From NCBI RefSeq assembly GCF_000970685.1, contig NZ_LAJB01000024.1:1-55162 (forward strand): a stretch of 55,162 nucleotides of DNA, given 5' to 3'. The notes under the pieces were generated by a model, which was not told the origin of the DNA, ran no database searches, and saw only the letters and a list, made by a program, of their open reading frames with translations. Positions 18,701-32,675 of this stretch are shown here, one piece after another. Source of the DNA: Domibacillus indicus (GTDB lineage: Bacteria; Bacillota; Bacilli; Bacillales; Domibacillaceae). A program made the translations under genes and the position numbers. Numbering within the stretch: position 1 is the first letter of the stretch; each line of letters starts with the position of its first letter.

Positions 18701-19300
18701 GTGTCAGACCATTATTTTTCCAGAAATCCGAACAGTGAAACCCGTCCTCAGCAATTTGAGTTTTTCCTGCGTGGAAAATCATTTAAGTTTGAAACAGACG
18801 CAGGGGTTTTTTCAAAATCAGAAGTGGATTTTGGATCGAGGCTGCTGATTGAAACGTTTGAATGGCCTGAAATCGAGGGGCCTGTACTGGATGCGGGCTG
18901 CGGTTATGGTCCGATTGGCATTTCCATTGCCTTTGAACAGCCGGAACGAATGATCCATATGATTGATATTAATGACCGGGCACTCGCGCTGGCACGTGAA
19001 AACGCGAAAAGAAACGGTGTTGATAACGTGCGCATTTATGAAAGTGACCGTCTGCAGAGTGTATCAGAGAAAGGTTTTGCGGCCGTATTGACAAATCCGC
19101 CTATCCGTGCGGGCAAGCAGGTTGTTTTTGATATATTGCAAACGGGCTTTGCAAAGCTTTTAAAAGGCGGCGAATTATGGGTCGTTATTCAAAAGAAACA
19201 GGGAGCTCCATCTGCTATAAAGGAAATAGAGCGGCTGGCCGGTTCATGTGAAGTCGCAGCAAAGGCAAAAGGGTATTTTATTTTGCGTGCGAAAAAATAA
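18701..19300 (+). CDS. ybxB: Class I SAM-dependent methyltransferase (RsmC/YbxB-like)
   Basis: The 199-residue protein has the SAM-binding motif VLDAGCGYGPIG (near 60-71), the acidic end of beta-2 in HMIDINDRAL, and the catalytic NPP motif in LTNPPIRAG, typical of N2-guanine rRNA methyltransferases such as RsmC. It is about half the size of E. coli RsmC and lacks the duplicated N-terminal domain. The substrate is not proven. The GTG at 18701 lies 8 bases after AAAGGGG and gives MSDHYFS, as in B. subtilis; an ATG at 18695 is too close to that site. The gene sits between the rplJL and rpoBC units. Confidence 0.9.
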   Translation: MSDHYFSRNPNSETRPQQFEFFLRGKSFKFETDAGVFSKSEVDFGSRLLIETFEWPEIEGPVLDAGCGYGPIGISIAFEQPERMIHMIDINDRALALARENAKRNGVDNVRIYESDRLQSVSEKGFAAVLTNPPIRAGKQVVFDILQTGFAKLLKGGELWVVIQKKQGAPSAIKEIERLAGSCEVAAKAKGYFILRAKK

Positions 19301-19329
19301 TTGACCCTAAAAAAACCGTATGCTATTAT
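19301..19329 (+). promoter_or_regulatory. Sigma-A promoter of rpoB-rpoC
   Basis: TTGACC (19301-19306) and TATTAT (19324-19329) are 17 bp apart, with a TG extension at 19321-19322. It starts directly after the ybxB stop. Confidence 0.75.
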
Positions 19330-19432
19330 TGTAAAATGCCAATATAATATTTGTGCCCGTTTGTCAATGAGAATATTTTTTTGCTAAAATGGGAACAATG
19401 ACAACAAAATAGGGCCAATTGTGATAAAAATG

Positions 19433-19464
19433 AGGTTTTCTTTGAAAAAACCTTTTTCTTTTTG
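19433..19464 (+). terminator. Candidate attenuator in the rpoB leader
   Basis: AGGTTTT (19433-19439) pairs with AAAACCT (19447-19453) and is followed by TTTTCTTTTTG. The stem is AT-rich, so this is at most a weak terminator in the roughly 200-base rpoB leader. Confidence 0.45.
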
Positions 19465-19542
19465 TCTTGTTGAGTATGAAAATACTCCGCCTAATGAATA
19501 ATTTATAGGCAATAATAACGCTTGATTTGAGGGGTGAATCAG

Positions 19543-22500
19543 TTGACAGGTCAACTAGTTCAGTACGGACGACACCGCCAGCGTAGAAGCTATGCGCGCA
19601 TTAGTGAAGTATTAGATTTACCGAATTTAATTGAAATTCAAACAGCCTCCTATCAATGGTTTCTTGATGAGGGTCTGCGCGAAATGTTCCAGGACATTTC
19701 TCCGATTGAAGATTTCACAGGTAATCTGGCACTGGAGTTTATCGATTACAGCCTGGCAGAGCCCAAGTATCCCGTGGATGAGTCGAAAGAGCGTGATGTC
19801 ACGTACTCTGCACCGCTCCGCGTGAAGGTCCGTCTATTAAATAAAGAAACGGGCGAAGTGAAAGATCAAGAAGTTTTCATGGGCGATTTCCCGCTTATGA
19901 CCGAAACAGGAACATTCATTATTAATGGTGCAGAACGCGTTATCGTTTCTCAGCTCGTTCGTTCTCCAAGTGTGTATTACAACGGTAAATTGGATAAAAA
20001 CGGAAAGCGCGGTTTCACTGCGACTGTTATTCCAAACCGTGGTGCGTGGCTTGAATACGAAACAGATGCCAAAGATATTGTGTATGTCCGTATCGATCGG
20101 ACACGCAAATTACCGATTACGGTTTTACTGCGTGCGCTTGGGTTTGGCACTGATCAAGAAATCATCGACTTGCTTGGTGATAATGAATATTTGCGGAACA
20201 CGCTTGAAAAAGACAACACTGAAACCACAGAAAAAGCGCTGATTGAAATTTACGAGCGCCTTCGTCCAGGTGAACCGCCAACTGTTGAAAATGCGAAAAG
20301 CCTATTGGTTTCCCGCTTTTTTGATCCGAAGCGGTACGACCTTGCCAGCGTAGGACGCTATAAAATGAATAAAAAGCTTCACACGAAAAACCGTTTGTTT
20401 GGCCAGCGTCTTGCTGAGCCAATTGCAGATCCGGAGACTGGTGAAATTATTGCGGAAGCAGGGACAGTTCTTGACCGCCGCATGCTTGATAAAGTTACTC
20501 CGTTTCTTGAAAATGGCGCTTCATTTAAATCATATCGCCAGAGCGGCGGCGTGATTGAAGATGAAATGACCGTTCAGACAATTAAAGTATATGCACCAAA
20601 CAGTGAAGAAGAGCAGGTTATCAATATTATTGGCAACGGCTTCCCGGAAATGAACGTAAAGAATATCACACCAGCCGATATCATTGCGTCGATTGGTTAT
20701 TTCTTCAACCTTCTTTACGGAGTGGGCGATACAGACGATATTGATCACCTTGGCAACCGCCGTCTTCGTTCAGTAGGTGAATTGCTGCAGAACCAATTCC
20801 GTATCGGGCTTTCCCGTATGGAACGGGTTGTTCGTGAGCGTATGTCCATTCAAGATACCCAGACGATCACACCGCAGCAATTGATTAATATTCGTCCGGT
20901 CATTGCGTCTATTAAAGAGTTCTTTGGCAGCTCTCAGCTTTCACAGTTCATGGACCAAACAAACCCGCTTGGTGAACTAACGCATAAACGCCGTTTATCT
21001 GCATTGGGTCCGGGTGGTTTGACTCGTGAGCGCGCGGGCTTTGAAGTACGTGACGTTCATTACTCCCACTATGGACGGATGTGCCCGATTGAAACGCCGG
21101 AGGGACCGAACATCGGATTGATCAACTCTTTATCTTCGTTTGCGAAAGTAAACCGTTTTGGGTTTATTGAAACGCCGTACCGCCGTGTTGATCCAGATAC
21201 GGGCTGTGTAACGGAGCATATTGACTATTTGACAGCCGATGAAGAAGACAACTATGTTGTTGCCCAGGCGAATGTACCATTGAATGAAGATGGCTCATTT
21301 GCAGAAGAAGAGGTTGTTGCCCGTTTCCGTGGTGAAAATACCGTAGTAAAACGTGAGCGCGTGGACTACATGGACGTTTCGCCGAAGCAGGTTGTATCGG
21401 CTGCGACAGCGTGTATTCCATTCCTGGAAAACGATGACTCCAACCGTGCTCTTATGGGAGCAAACATGCAGCGTCAAGCTGTGCCGTTGATGCAGCCGGA
21501 AGCACCGATTGTCGGAACAGGCATGGAATATGTATCTGCAAAAGACTCCGGCGCTGCTGTTATTTGTAAATATGAAGGGATCGTTGAACGCGTGGAAGCG
21601 CGTCAAATTCTTGTCCGCCGTGTTCAAGAAGTAGACGGCCAGGAAGTAAAAGGCGATCTTGATAAATACAAGCTGCAAAAATTTATCCGTTCCAACCAGG
21701 GAACGTGCTATAACCAGCGTCCGATCGTTACTGTCGGCGACCGTGTGAAAAAAGGCGAGATTTTAGCAGATGGCCCGTCAATGGAGCTCGGTGAACTGGC
21801 TCTTGGCCGTAATGTTCTCGTTGCGTTCATGACATGGGACGGCTATAACTATGAAGATGCGATTATCATGAGTGAGCGTCTTGTGAAAGACGATGTATAT
21901 ACCTCTATTCACATTGAAGAATACGAGTCGGAATCACGTGATACAAAGCTTGGACCTGAGGAAATTACACGCGATATTCCGAATGTTGGCGAAGATGCAT
22001 TGCGCAACCTTGATGACCGCGGAATTATCCGTGTTGGTGCAGAAGTAAAAGATAATGATTTGCTGGTTGGTAAAGTAACGCCTAAAGGTGTAACAGAATT
22101 GACAGCAGAAGAAAGACTGCTTCATGCTATCTTTGGTGAAAAAGCACGTGAAGTACGTGATACATCGCTTCGTGTTCCTCACGGCGGAGGCGGTATTGTT
22201 CTTGATGTAAAAGTCTTTAACCGTGAAGACGGAGATGAGCTGCCGCCGGGTGTAAATCAGCTTGTGCGCGTGTATATCGTTCAGAAACGGAAGATTTCTG
22301 AAGGGGATAAAATGGCCGGCCGTCACGGTAACAAAGGGGTAATTTCCCGTATCCTTCCTGAAGAGGATATGCCATTCCTGCCGGATGGAACTCCAGTTGA
22401 TATCATGCTTAACCCGCTTGGCGTACCATCCCGTATGAACATTGGCCAGGTCCTTGAGCTTCACCTAGGTATGGCTGCACGCTACCTGGGTATCCATGTT

Positions 22501-23097
22501 GCATCTCCAGTATTTGACGGTGCAACTGAGGATGATGTGTGGGAGACAATCGAAGAAGCCGGCATGAGCCGTGATGCGAAAACCGTCTTGTACGATGGCC
22601 GCAGCGGTGAGCCGTTTGATAACCGTGTATCTGTTGGGATCATGTATATGATCAAGCTTGCGCATATGGTTGACGATAAGCTCCATGCGCGTTCTACAGG
22701 ACCATACTCACTTGTTACGCAGCAGCCTCTTGGCGGTAAAGCCCAATTCGGCGGACAGCGTTTTGGCGAGATGGAAGTGTGGGCACTCGAGGCATATGGT
22801 GCCGCTTATACACTGCAAGAAATCTTAACGGTTAAATCCGATGATATCGTTGGACGTGTAAAAACATATGAAGCGATTGTCAAAGGTGAAAATGTTCCAG
22901 AACCAGGTGTTCCTGAATCATTTAAAGTATTGATTAAAGAACTTCAAAGTCTAGGCCTGGATGTGAAAATTATGTCAGGCGACGATCAGGAAATTGAAAT
23001 GCGCGACCTTGAAGATGAAGATGATGTGCAGCAGGCCGATACGTTAAATATCGCTCCTGAAGCCGCTGGAATTGAATCAATCGTATCAACGGACTAA
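19543..23097 (+). CDS. rpoB: DNA-directed RNA polymerase subunit beta
   Basis: RpoB is the beta subunit of core RNA polymerase. The 1184-residue protein is full length, with the rifampicin-pocket segment [15 protein letters not shown], then [13 protein letters not shown] in its unmutated form, the flap and the C-terminal [17 protein letters not shown] and [20 protein letters not shown] motifs. The TTG at 19543 is 5 bases after TGAGGGGTGA and gives the usual [16 protein letters not shown]; a GTG at 19534 lies inside that site. The acidic C-terminal tail ([10 protein letters not shown]) is typical of Bacillales. rpoC follows after a 91-base spacer. Confidence 0.98.
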   Translation: MTGQLVQYGRHRQRRSYARISEVLDLPNLIEIQTASYQWFLDEGLREMFQDISPIEDFTGNLALEFIDYSLAEPKYPVDESKERDVTYSAPLRVKVRLLNKETGEVKDQEVFMGDFPLMTETGTFIINGAERVIVSQLVRSPSVYYNGKLDKNGKRGFTATVIPNRGAWLEYETDAKDIVYVRIDRTRKLPITVLLRALGFGTDQEIIDLLGDNEYLRNTLEKDNTETTEKALIEIYERLRPGEPPTVENAKSLLVSRFFDPKRYDLASVGRYKMNKKLHTKNRLFGQRLAEPIADPETGEIIAEAGTVLDRRMLDKVTPFLENGASFKSYRQSGGVIEDEMTVQTIKVYAPNSEEEQVINIIGNGFPEMNVKNITPADIIASIGYFFNLLYGVGDTDDIDHLGNRRLRSVGELLQNQFRIGLSRMERVVRERMSIQDTQTITPQQLINIRPVIASIKEFFGSSQLSQFMDQTNPLGELTHKRRLSALGPGGLTRERAGFEVRDVHYSHYGRMCPIETPEGPNIGLINSLSSFAKVNRFGFIETPYRRVDPDTGCVTEHIDYLTADEEDNYVVAQANVPLNEDGSFAEEEVVARFRGENTVVKRERVDYMDVSPKQVVSAATACIPFLENDDSNRALMGANMQRQAVPLMQPEAPIVGTGMEYVSAKDSGAAVICKYEGIVERVEARQILVRRVQEVDGQEVKGDLDKYKLQKFIRSNQGTCYNQRPIVTVGDRVKKGEILADGPSMELGELALGRNVLVAFMTWDGYNYEDAIIMSERLVKDDVYTSIHIEEYESESRDTKLGPEEITRDIPNVGEDALRNLDDRGIIRVGAEVKDNDLLVGKVTPKGVTELTAEERLLHAIFGEKAREVRDTSLRVPHGGGGIVLDVKVFNREDGDELPPGVNQLVRVYIVQKRKISEGDKMAGRHGNKGVISRILPEEDMPFLPDGTPVDIMLNPLGVPSRMNIGQVLELHLGMAARYLGIHVASPVFDGATEDDVWETIEEAGMSRDAKTVLYDGRSGEPFDNRVSVGIMYMIKLAHMVDDKLHARSTGPYSLVTQQPLGGKAQFGGQRFGEMEVWALEAYGAAYTLQEILTVKSDDIVGRVKTYEAIVKGENVPEPGVPESFKVLIKELQSLGLDVKIMSGDDQEIEMRDLEDEDDVQQADTLNIAPEAAGIESIVSTD

Positions 23098-23117
23098 ACC
23101 ATTAAATAGCATTTCGT

Positions 23118-23144
23118 CCAAAAAGCGCTCCTGGCGCTTTTTGG
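23118..23144 (+). other. Perfect hairpin between rpoB and rpoC
   Basis: An exact 11-bp inverted repeat (23118-23128 with 23134-23144) encloses a 5-base loop. It has the strength of a terminator stem but no T-tract follows, so it is probably an RNA-processing or stability element inside the operon. Confidence 0.7.
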
Positions 23145-23188
23145 GCGCTTTCAAGGAAATCGGTAAAAAGAAAAGGGAGGTAGGCCCC

Positions 23189-26100
23189 TTGCTGGATGTC
23201 AATAATTTTGAGTATATGAAAATTGGTCTTGCTTCACCTGATAAGATTCGTTCATGGTCTTACGGAGAAGTGAAAAAACCGGAAACAATTAATTACCGTA
23301 CATTGAAGCCTGAAAAAGACGGCTTGTTCTGCGAACGAATCTTTGGTCCTACGAAAGACTGGGAGTGCCATTGCGGCAAATACAAACGTGTCCGTTATAA
23401 AGGAGTAGTTTGTGACCGCTGTGGCGTTGAAGTAACAAAGGCGAAAGTGCGCCGTGAGCGTATGGGGCACATTGAACTGGCTGCGCCTGTTTCGCATATT
23501 TGGTATTTTAAAGGAATCCCAAGCCGGATGGGCCTTGTCTTAGACATGTCTCCGCGTGCTTTGGAAGAGGTTATTTATTTCGCTTCATACGTGGTTACCG
23601 AATCAGGTGACACAGCCCTTGAAAAGAAACAGCTTCTTTCTGAAAAAGAATTCCGCACATACCGTGATAAATATGGCAACAAGTTTCAGGCATCTATGGG
23701 TGCAGAAGCAATCAAAAAGCTTCTTCAGGACATTGACCTTGATAAAGAAACAGAACAGTTAAAAGAAGAATTGAAATCAGCACAAGGGCAGCGCCGTACA
23801 CGTGCAATTAAACGCCTTGAAGTCATTGAAGCATTCCGTCATTCAGGCAACCGCCCGGACTGGATGATTTTAGATGTACTGCCGGTTATCCCGCCAGAGC
23901 TTCGCCCAATGGTACAGCTTGACGGTGGCCGCTTCGCAACGTCTGACCTGAATGATTTGTACCGGCGTGTTATCAACCGGAACAACCGTCTTAAACGCTT
24001 ATTAGATCTTGGGGCACCAAGCATTATCGTTCAAAACGAAAAACGCATGCTTCAAGAAGCAGTAGATGCGCTTATTGATAACGGACGCCGCGGGCGCCCG
24101 GTAACAGGACCAGGTAACCGCCCATTAAAATCTCTTTCTCATATGCTAAAAGGGAAACAGGGCCGTTTCCGTCAAAACCTTTTGGGTAAACGGGTTGACT
24201 ATTCTGGCCGTTCCGTAATCGTTGTTGGTCCGAACTTGAAAATGTATCAATGCGGCCTTCCAAAAGAAATGGCACTTGAGCTTTTCAAGCCGTTTGTTAT
24301 GAAAGAATTAGTTGAGCGTGGACTTGCACACAATATTAAAAGTGCAAAGCGCAAAATCGAGCGTGTTCAATCTGATGTATGGGATGTACTCGAAGAAGTT
24401 ATCCGTGAGCATCCAGTTCTGTTGAACCGTGCCCCAACTCTTCACCGTCTTGGAATCCAGGCATTCGAGCCGACGCTTGTAGAAGGGCGCGCTATTCGCC
24501 TGCATCCGCTTGTATGTACTGCATACAATGCCGACTTTGATGGCGACCAGATGGCCGTTCACGTACCGCTCTCAGCTGAAGCGCAGGCAGAAGCCCGTAT
24601 GCTGATGCTTGCTGCGCAAAACATTCTGAATCCAAAAGACGGAAAACCAGTTGTTACACCTTCACAGGATATGGTTCTCGGTAACTATTACCTTACGCTT
24701 GAACGTGAAGGAGCAGTAGGGGAAGGTTCTATTTTCAAGGATACAAACGAAGCGATTTTGGCCTATCAAAATGGATACGTTCACTTGCATACACGTGTAG
24801 CAGTGGCCGCTTCTTCACTGGAAAACCAGACCTTTACCGAAGAGCAAAACAAAAAGCTTCTTGTTACGACGGTAGGTAAATTGATCTTTAACGAAATTTT
24901 GCCTGACACGTTCCCGTACATTAACGAGCCAACAAGCAGTAATCTTGAAGAGAAAACACCGGAGAAGTACTTTGTGGATGCGGGTGTAAATGTTCCTGAG
25001 CATATCGCTAAACAGGAAATTGTTTCTCCGTTCAAAAAGAAAATACTTGGTAACATCATCGCAGAGGTGTTTAAACGCTTCAAAATTACCGAAACGTCTA
25101 AAATGCTTGACCGTATGAAAGACCTCGGCTTCAGACACTCGACAAAAGCGGGTATCACTGTAGGGGTAGCGGATATCGTTGTTTTAGGTGAAAAAGAGGA
25201 AATTCTAAAAGAAGCACAGGCCAAAGTGGATAATGTTATGAAGCAGTTCCGCCGTGGTTTAATTACGGAGGAAGAGCGCTATGATCGTGTTATCTCTGTA
25301 TGGAGTGCGGCAAAAGATGTTATCCAGGGCAAATTGATGGAATCTCTTGATAAGCGTAACCCGATCTTCATGATGAGTGATTCCGGAGCCCGTGGTAACG
25401 CCTCGAACTTTACGCAGCTTGCTGGTATGCGCGGATTGATGGCCAACCCGGCCGGCCGGATTATCGAGCTCCCGATCAAATCTTCGTTCCGTGAAGGTCT
25501 GACAGTACTCGAATACTTTATCTCTACACACGGTGCGCGTAAAGGTCTTGCCGATACGGCCCTGAAAACAGCCGATTCCGGTTACTTGACACGCCGTCTC
25601 GTTGACGTAGCGCAGGATGTTATTGTACGTGAAGATGACTGCGGAACAGACCGCGGCCTGGAAATCAGCTCGATCAAAGATGGTACAGAAATTATCGAAG
25701 CGCTTGAAGAACGTCTGGTGGGCCGTTATTCACGCAAAACGATTAAGCATCCAGAAACGGATGAAGTGCTTGTTCGTGAAAACGAACAGATCGATGAAGA
25801 CCTGGCAAAAGTAGTTGTGGAAGCAGGCGTAGAAAAAGTATGGATCCGTTCTGCCTTTACATGTAATACGCGTCACGGCGTATGTAAAAAATGTTATGGA
25901 CGCAACCTGGCAACCGGCCAGGAAGTGGAAGTCGGTGAAGCGGTTGGTATCATTGCAGCCCAGTCAATTGGGGAGCCAGGTACACAGCTTACAATGCGTA
26001 CGTTCCATACCGGCGGTGTAGCTGGAGATGATATCACACAGGGTCTTCCGCGTATCCAGGAGATTTTCGAAGCGCGTAATCCGAAAGGCCAGGCGATTAT

Positions 26101-26779
26101 TTCGGAAATTAATGGAACCATTACATCTATTACCGAAGGCCGCGACCGCCAGCAGGAAATCACGATCCAGGGAGAAGTGGAAACACGCACGTACACAGCT
26201 CCTTATACAGCCCGCTTGAAGGTGGCAGTAAATGATCAAATTGAACGCGGCCAGGTTCTAACGGAAGGTTCAATTGATCCGAAAGAATATTTGAAAATCA
26301 AAGATGTTACCTCTGTACAGGAATACTTATTGCGTGAAGTTCAAAAAGTATACCGTATGCAGGGGGTAGAAATTGGTGATAAGCACGTCGAGGTAATGGT
26401 TCGCCAGATGCTTCGTAAAGTACGTGTGCTTGAAGCGGGAGATACCGATGTTCTTCCGGGAAGCCTGCTTGAAATTCATCAGTTCCGTGATGCAAACGAA
26501 AAAGCCCTTCTTGAAGGCGGTATACCGGCAACCGGACGCCCGGTACTTCTTGGTATTACCAAAGCATCGCTCGAAACGGATTCCTTCCTTTCAGCTGCGT
26601 CATTCCAGGAAACGACTCGTGTCCTCACAGATGCGGCAATCAAAGGAAAACGCGACGAATTGCTTGGCTTGAAAGAGAACGTCATTATCGGAAAACTTGT
26701 TCCAGCAGGTACCGGTATGCAGCGTTATCGTCAGTCTGAAGCGAATTTAAGAGAAGAAGAATCTGTTACAGTAGAATAA
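23189..26779 (+). CDS. rpoC: DNA-directed RNA polymerase subunit beta'
   Basis: RpoC is the catalytic beta' subunit. The 1196-residue protein has the N-terminal zinc site (CHCGKYKR and CDRCGVE), the absolutely conserved NADFDGD metal-binding loop with the Mg2+ aspartates, the bridge helix and trigger loop region ([16 protein letters not shown]), and the second zinc cluster ([16 protein letters not shown]). The TTG at 23189 is 7 bases after AAAGGGAGGT and gives [10 protein letters not shown]; an ATG reading frame open from 23072 overlaps the end of rpoB and passes through the hairpin, so it is not used. A terminator follows. Confidence 0.98.
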   Translation: MLDVNNFEYMKIGLASPDKIRSWSYGEVKKPETINYRTLKPEKDGLFCERIFGPTKDWECHCGKYKRVRYKGVVCDRCGVEVTKAKVRRERMGHIELAAPVSHIWYFKGIPSRMGLVLDMSPRALEEVIYFASYVVTESGDTALEKKQLLSEKEFRTYRDKYGNKFQASMGAEAIKKLLQDIDLDKETEQLKEELKSAQGQRRTRAIKRLEVIEAFRHSGNRPDWMILDVLPVIPPELRPMVQLDGGRFATSDLNDLYRRVINRNNRLKRLLDLGAPSIIVQNEKRMLQEAVDALIDNGRRGRPVTGPGNRPLKSLSHMLKGKQGRFRQNLLGKRVDYSGRSVIVVGPNLKMYQCGLPKEMALELFKPFVMKELVERGLAHNIKSAKRKIERVQSDVWDVLEEVIREHPVLLNRAPTLHRLGIQAFEPTLVEGRAIRLHPLVCTAYNADFDGDQMAVHVPLSAEAQAEARMLMLAAQNILNPKDGKPVVTPSQDMVLGNYYLTLEREGAVGEGSIFKDTNEAILAYQNGYVHLHTRVAVAASSLENQTFTEEQNKKLLVTTVGKLIFNEILPDTFPYINEPTSSNLEEKTPEKYFVDAGVNVPEHIAKQEIVSPFKKKILGNIIAEVFKRFKITETSKMLDRMKDLGFRHSTKAGITVGVADIVVLGEKEEILKEAQAKVDNVMKQFRRGLITEEERYDRVISVWSAAKDVIQGKLMESLDKRNPIFMMSDSGARGNASNFTQLAGMRGLMANPAGRIIELPIKSSFREGLTVLEYFISTHGARKGLADTALKTADSGYLTRRLVDVAQDVIVREDDCGTDRGLEISSIKDGTEIIEALEERLVGRYSRKTIKHPETDEVLVRENEQIDEDLAKVVVEAGVEKVWIRSAFTCNTRHGVCKKCYGRNLATGQEVEVGEAVGIIAAQSIGEPGTQLTMRTFHTGGVAGDDITQGLPRIQEIFEARNPKGQAIISEINGTITSITEGRDRQQEITIQGEVETRTYTAPYTARLKVAVNDQIERGQVLTEGSIDPKEYLKIKDVTSVQEYLLREVQKVYRMQGVEIGDKHVEVMVRQMLRKVRVLEAGDTDVLPGSLLEIHQFRDANEKALLEGGIPATGRPVLLGITKASLETDSFLSAASFQETTRVLTDAAIKGKRDELLGLKENVIIGKLVPAGTGMQRYRQSEANLREEESVTVE

Positions 26780-26786
26780 TTTTTAT

Positions 26787-26824
26787 CGGCGCTTGGGACA
26801 AAACAAGCGCCGGTAAATTTTTTT
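26787..26824 (+). terminator. Terminator after rpoC
   Basis: A perfect 9-bp stem (26787-26795 with 26804-26812) has an 8-base loop, followed by GTAAA and then seven T residues. It ends the rpoBC transcript; the next promoter starts 12 bases later. Confidence 0.85.
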
Positions 26825-26835
26825 GAAAAGAATAG

Positions 26836-26864
26836 TTGACACTGGAAAATGAAAATGATACTAT
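26836..26864 (+). promoter_or_regulatory. Sigma-A promoter of the str operon
   Basis: A perfect -35 TTGACA (26836-26841) is 17 bp from TACTAT (26859-26864), which has a TG extension at 26856-26857. Transcription of rpsL-rpsG-fusA would start near 26871. Confidence 0.8.
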
Positions 26865-26938
26865 GATCAAGGTGTTCCTGTACGACATATCTTTATGTAT
26901 GGAGATAGGACCAAAAATCATTTATTTGTTACTATTCG

Positions 26939-27002
26939 CAAAGAACGTTTTTGCAGGTTTACTGCAAGAACTTTGTTTTTGCCCAAAAATGAGCCACCTG
27001 GA
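26939..27002 (+). promoter_or_regulatory. rpsL leader with hairpin
   Basis: The roughly 170-base leader holds a 10-bp hairpin (26947-26956 with 26962-26971, one G-T pair, loop GTTTA), then a GC-richer segment with GCCC and GGGC ends (26981-27013) just before the rpsL ribosome site. It may regulate str operon expression; I did not match it to a named leader. Confidence 0.4.
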
Positions 27003-27040
27003 AGTGTGGGCTTAGAAAAAAAGGAAGGGAGGATCTTTAC

Positions 27041-27463
27041 ATGCCTACTATTAATCAGTTAGTACGTAAGCCTCGTAAATCAAAGATCACTAAATCGAAG
27101 TCTCCGGCGCTTAATAAAGGATTCAACAGCTTCAAGAAATCCCAAACAGATGTACTTTCTCCGCAAAAACGCGGTGTTTGCACACGTGTTGGTACAATGA
27201 CGCCGAAAAAACCGAACTCAGCGCTTCGTAAATATGCGCGTGTACGCTTGAGCAACGGTATTGAAGTAACAGCTTATATCCCTGGTATTGGCCATAACCT
27301 TCAAGAGCACAGTGTCGTTTTGATCCGCGGCGGACGTGTTAAAGACTTACCGGGTGTACGTTACCACATCGTTCGTGGTGCGCTTGATACTGCCGGTGTT
27401 GAATCTCGCCGTCAAGGCCGTTCTAAATACGGTACAAAACGCCCTAAAGCACCAAAAGCATAA
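27041..27463 (+). CDS. rpsL: 30S ribosomal protein S12
   Basis: S12 sits at the decoding centre and affects accuracy. The 140-residue protein starts [13 protein letters not shown] and has the conserved loop [21 protein letters not shown], whose lysines are the positions mutated in streptomycin-resistant strains; here they are unchanged. The second loop [12 protein letters not shown] is also intact. It is the first gene of the str operon. The L7Ae-family gene that lies just upstream in B. subtilis is missing. Confidence 0.98.
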   Translation: MPTINQLVRKPRKSKITKSKSPALNKGFNSFKKSQTDVLSPQKRGVCTRVGTMTPKKPNSALRKYARVRLSNGIEVTAYIPGIGHNLQEHSVVLIRGGRVKDLPGVRYHIVRGALDTAGVESRRQGRSKYGTKRPKAPKA

Positions 27464-27478
27464 TAAAAAAACACATAA

Positions 27479-27976
<498 letters not shown>

Positions 27977-28029
27977 TTTCTAAATCAAAACTTAAACCTA
28001 CCCTAATTCAGGAAGGAGAAAGATAGTAG

Positions 28030-30108
<2,079 letters not shown>

Positions 30109-30155
30109 TTGATTTATACTCTCTAATCAAGTATAAATACTATTGTAAGCTTTCT

Positions 30156-30189
30156 CTTCTTGCGGGAAATAGATATTTTTCGCAAGAAG
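30156..30189 (+). other. Hairpin in the fusA-tuf spacer
   Basis: CTTCTTGCG (30156-30164) and CGCAAGAAG (30181-30189) form a perfect 9-bp stem around a 16-base AT-rich loop. It may be a processing site or a tuf-specific leader element; no strong promoter was seen in the 130-base spacer. Confidence 0.55.
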
Positions 30190-30238
30190 ACCAATATAAA
30201 CTACTACTAATTTCTATAATTTGAGGAGGAACTTCCTA

Positions 30239-31426
30239 ATGGCAAAAGCAAAATTCGACCGTTCAAAACCACACGTTAACATTGGTACAATTGGCCACGT
30301 TGACCATGGTAAAACAACTCTAACAGCTGCAATCACAACTGTTCTTGCAAAATCAGGCGGCGCAGAAGCACGTGCGTACGATCAAATCGATGGTGCTCCA
30401 GAAGAGCGCGAGCGCGGTATCACAATCTCAACTGCACACGTTGAGTACGAAACTGAAAGCCGTCACTATGCACACGTTGACTGCCCAGGACACGCTGACT
30501 ATGTTAAAAACATGATCACTGGTGCAGCTCAAATGGACGGCGGTATCCTGGTAGTATCTGCTGCTGACGGCCCGATGCCACAAACTCGTGAGCACATCCT
30601 TCTTTCTCGTCAAGTAGGTGTACCTTACCTGGTTGTATTCATGAACAAATGCGATATGGTAGACGACGAAGAGCTTCTTGAACTAGTTGAAATGGAAGTT
30701 CGCGATCTTCTTTCTGAATATGAGTTCCCTGGCGATGACATTCCTGTTATCAAAGGTTCTGCTCTTAAAGCCCTTGAAGGCGATGCTGCATGGGAAGAAA
30801 AAATCCATGAGCTTATGAACGCAGTTGATGAGTACATCCCAACTCCAACACGTGACACTGAAAAAGATTTCATGATGCCTGTTGAGGATGTTTTCTCAAT
30901 CACTGGCCGTGGTACAGTAGCAACTGGACGCGTTGAGCGTGGACAAATCAAAGTCGGTGACGTTGTAGAAATCATCGGTCTTGCTGAAGAGCCAAAATCA
31001 ACAACTGTAACAGGTGTTGAAATGTTCCGTAAGCTTCTTGATTATGCTGAAGCTGGCGACAACATCGGTGCACTTCTTCGCGGTGTAGCTCGTGAAGAAA
31101 TCCAACGTGGTCAAGTATTGGCTAAACCAGGTTCAATCACACCACACACAACTTTCAAAGCGGAAGTTTACGTTCTTTCAAAAGAAGAGGGTGGACGTCA
31201 CACTCCATTCTTCACAAACTACCGCCCTCAGTTCTACTTCCGTACAACTGACGTAACTGGTATCTGCAACCTTCCTGAAGGCGTAGAAATGGTTATGCCT
31301 GGTGACAACGTAGAAATGTCTGTAGAATTGATCGCTCCAATCGCGATTGAAGAAGGTACTAAATTCTCAATCCGTGAAGGCGGCCGTACAGTAGGCGCTG
31401 GCGTTGTAGCATCAATCCAAAAATAA
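30239..31426 (+). CDS. tuf: Elongation factor Tu
   Basis: EF-Tu delivers aminoacyl-tRNA to the A site as a GTP complex. The 395-residue protein has G1 [10 protein letters not shown] (near 19), the effector loop [17 protein letters not shown]3 [10 protein letters not shown] and G4 [10 protein letters not shown], then two beta-barrel domains ending [15 protein letters not shown]. The ATG at 30239 is 7 bases after GAGGAGGAA; an upstream in-frame start at 30221 precedes that site. It is followed by a strong terminator. Confidence 0.98.
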   Translation: MAKAKFDRSKPHVNIGTIGHVDHGKTTLTAAITTVLAKSGGAEARAYDQIDGAPEERERGITISTAHVEYETESRHYAHVDCPGHADYVKNMITGAAQMDGGILVVSAADGPMPQTREHILLSRQVGVPYLVVFMNKCDMVDDEELLELVEMEVRDLLSEYEFPGDDIPVIKGSALKALEGDAAWEEKIHELMNAVDEYIPTPTRDTEKDFMMPVEDVFSITGRGTVATGRVERGQIKVGDVVEIIGLAEEPKSTTVTGVEMFRKLLDYAEAGDNIGALLRGVAREEIQRGQVLAKPGSITPHTTFKAEVYVLSKEEGGRHTPFFTNYRPQFYFRTTDVTGICNLPEGVEMVMPGDNVEMSVELIAPIAIEEGTKFSIREGGRTVGAGVVASIQK

Positions 31427-31442
31427 TAATCTTTTTACCGAA

Positions 31443-31476
31443 AACAGCCCGGTTTCGGCCGGGCTGTTTTTTGTTT
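31443..31476 (+). terminator. Terminator after tuf
   Basis: A perfect 10-bp stem (31443-31452 with 31459-31468) with a 6-base loop runs into a T-tract. It separates the str operon from the S10 operon. Confidence 0.93.
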
Positions 31477-31498
31477 GTAAAAAAGTTTCTATTAAGTG

Positions 31499-31527
31499 TT
31501 GCACTCGATAGAGAAAGCATGTATAAT
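31499..31527 (+). promoter_or_regulatory. Sigma-A promoter of the S10 operon
   Basis: TTGCAC (31499-31504) and a perfect TATAAT (31522-31527) are 17 bp apart. It is the only clear promoter upstream of the roughly 15-kb block from rpsJ to rplQ. Confidence 0.8.
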
Positions 31528-31534
31528 AATCAAT

Positions 31535-31640
31535 GTTGGTTTTTGACAGCGTTGATGCGGAAGGTTGCTGACACACCCGGCCGCTTTGCCATGGCGGTGA
31601 TGTCAGGGAAAAATTTTCGCGGAGTATGTCTATTAGCTAA
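31535..31640 (+). promoter_or_regulatory. S10 operon leader
   Basis: The 130-base leader contains complementary segments, for example GCTGACA (31567-31573) with TGTCAG (31599-31604), around CCGGCCGCTTTGCCATGGCGG. I recall similar sequence upstream of rpsJ in other Bacillus species. E. coli uses L4 on its S10 leader; whether any protein acts here is unknown. Confidence 0.45.
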
Positions 31641-31973
<333 letters not shown>

Positions 31974-32012
31974 TAAATAAATAAATTAACAATTAATCAG
32001 GAGGTGTGACTC

Positions 32013-32645
32013 ATGACCAAAGGAATCTTAGGAAGAAAAATCGGTATGACTCAAGTGTTTGCTGAAAACGGCGACCTTATCCCGGTAACCGTAATTGAAG
32101 CAGCGCCAAACGTTGTACTTCAAAAGAAAACAGTCGAAAACGACGGCTACTCAAGCGTTCAGTTAGGTTTTGAAGATAAGCGTGAAAAGCTTGCAAACAA
32201 ACCTGCACTTGGACACGTGAAAAAAGCTGGCGAAGGCATCGCACCTAAGCGCTTCATTCGTGAGTTCCGTAACATCGACAGCGATCTTGAAATTGGTCAA
32301 GAAGTCAAAGTTGATATTTTTGCAGAAGGCGACATCGTCGACGTAACAGGAATTTCTAAAGGGAAAGGGTTCCAGGGTGCTATCAAGCGTCACGGCCAAA
32401 GCCGCGGACCAATGTCCCACGGTTCCCGCTACCATCGTCGTCCAGGTTCAATGGGACCTGTAGCGCCAAACCGCGTATTTAAAAACAAACTTCTCCCTGG
32501 CCGTATGGGTGGAGAGCAAGTAACAGTACAAAATCTTCAAGTCGTTAAAGTGGACGCTGAGCGCAACGTTCTTCTTATTAAAGGTAACGTTCCAGGATCC
32601 AAAAAAGCCTTGATCCAAGTTAAAACTGCGGTTAAAGCAAAGTAA
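32013..32645 (+). CDS. rplC: 50S ribosomal protein L3
   Basis: L3 is an early assembly protein that reaches toward the peptidyl-transferase centre. The 210-residue protein begins [16 protein letters not shown] and carries the long central loop [17 protein letters not shown]-like segment (here [13 protein letters not shown]) and [13 protein letters not shown]. The start lies after AGGAGGTG. Confidence 0.98.
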   Translation: MTKGILGRKIGMTQVFAENGDLIPVTVIEAAPNVVLQKKTVENDGYSSVQLGFEDKREKLANKPALGHVKKAGEGIAPKRFIREFRNIDSDLEIGQEVKVDIFAEGDIVDVTGISKGKGFQGAIKRHGQSRGPMSHGSRYHRRPGSMGPVAPNRVFKNKLLPGRMGGEQVTVQNLQVVKVDAERNVLLIKGNVPGSKKALIQVKTAVKAK

Positions 32646-32675
32646 TCAACTTTTATAGGAAAGGAGGAAACAGGA

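Noticed and set aside
21934-22464. 176-codon minus-strand open frame inside rpoB
   Set aside because: It is antisense to strongly conserved rpoB sequence and shows no recognisable motifs.
23072-23188. Upstream in-frame extension of rpoC into the end of rpoB
   Set aside because: It would translate the perfect intergenic hairpin and adds 39 residues absent from RpoC; the TTG at 23189 has a proper ribosome site.
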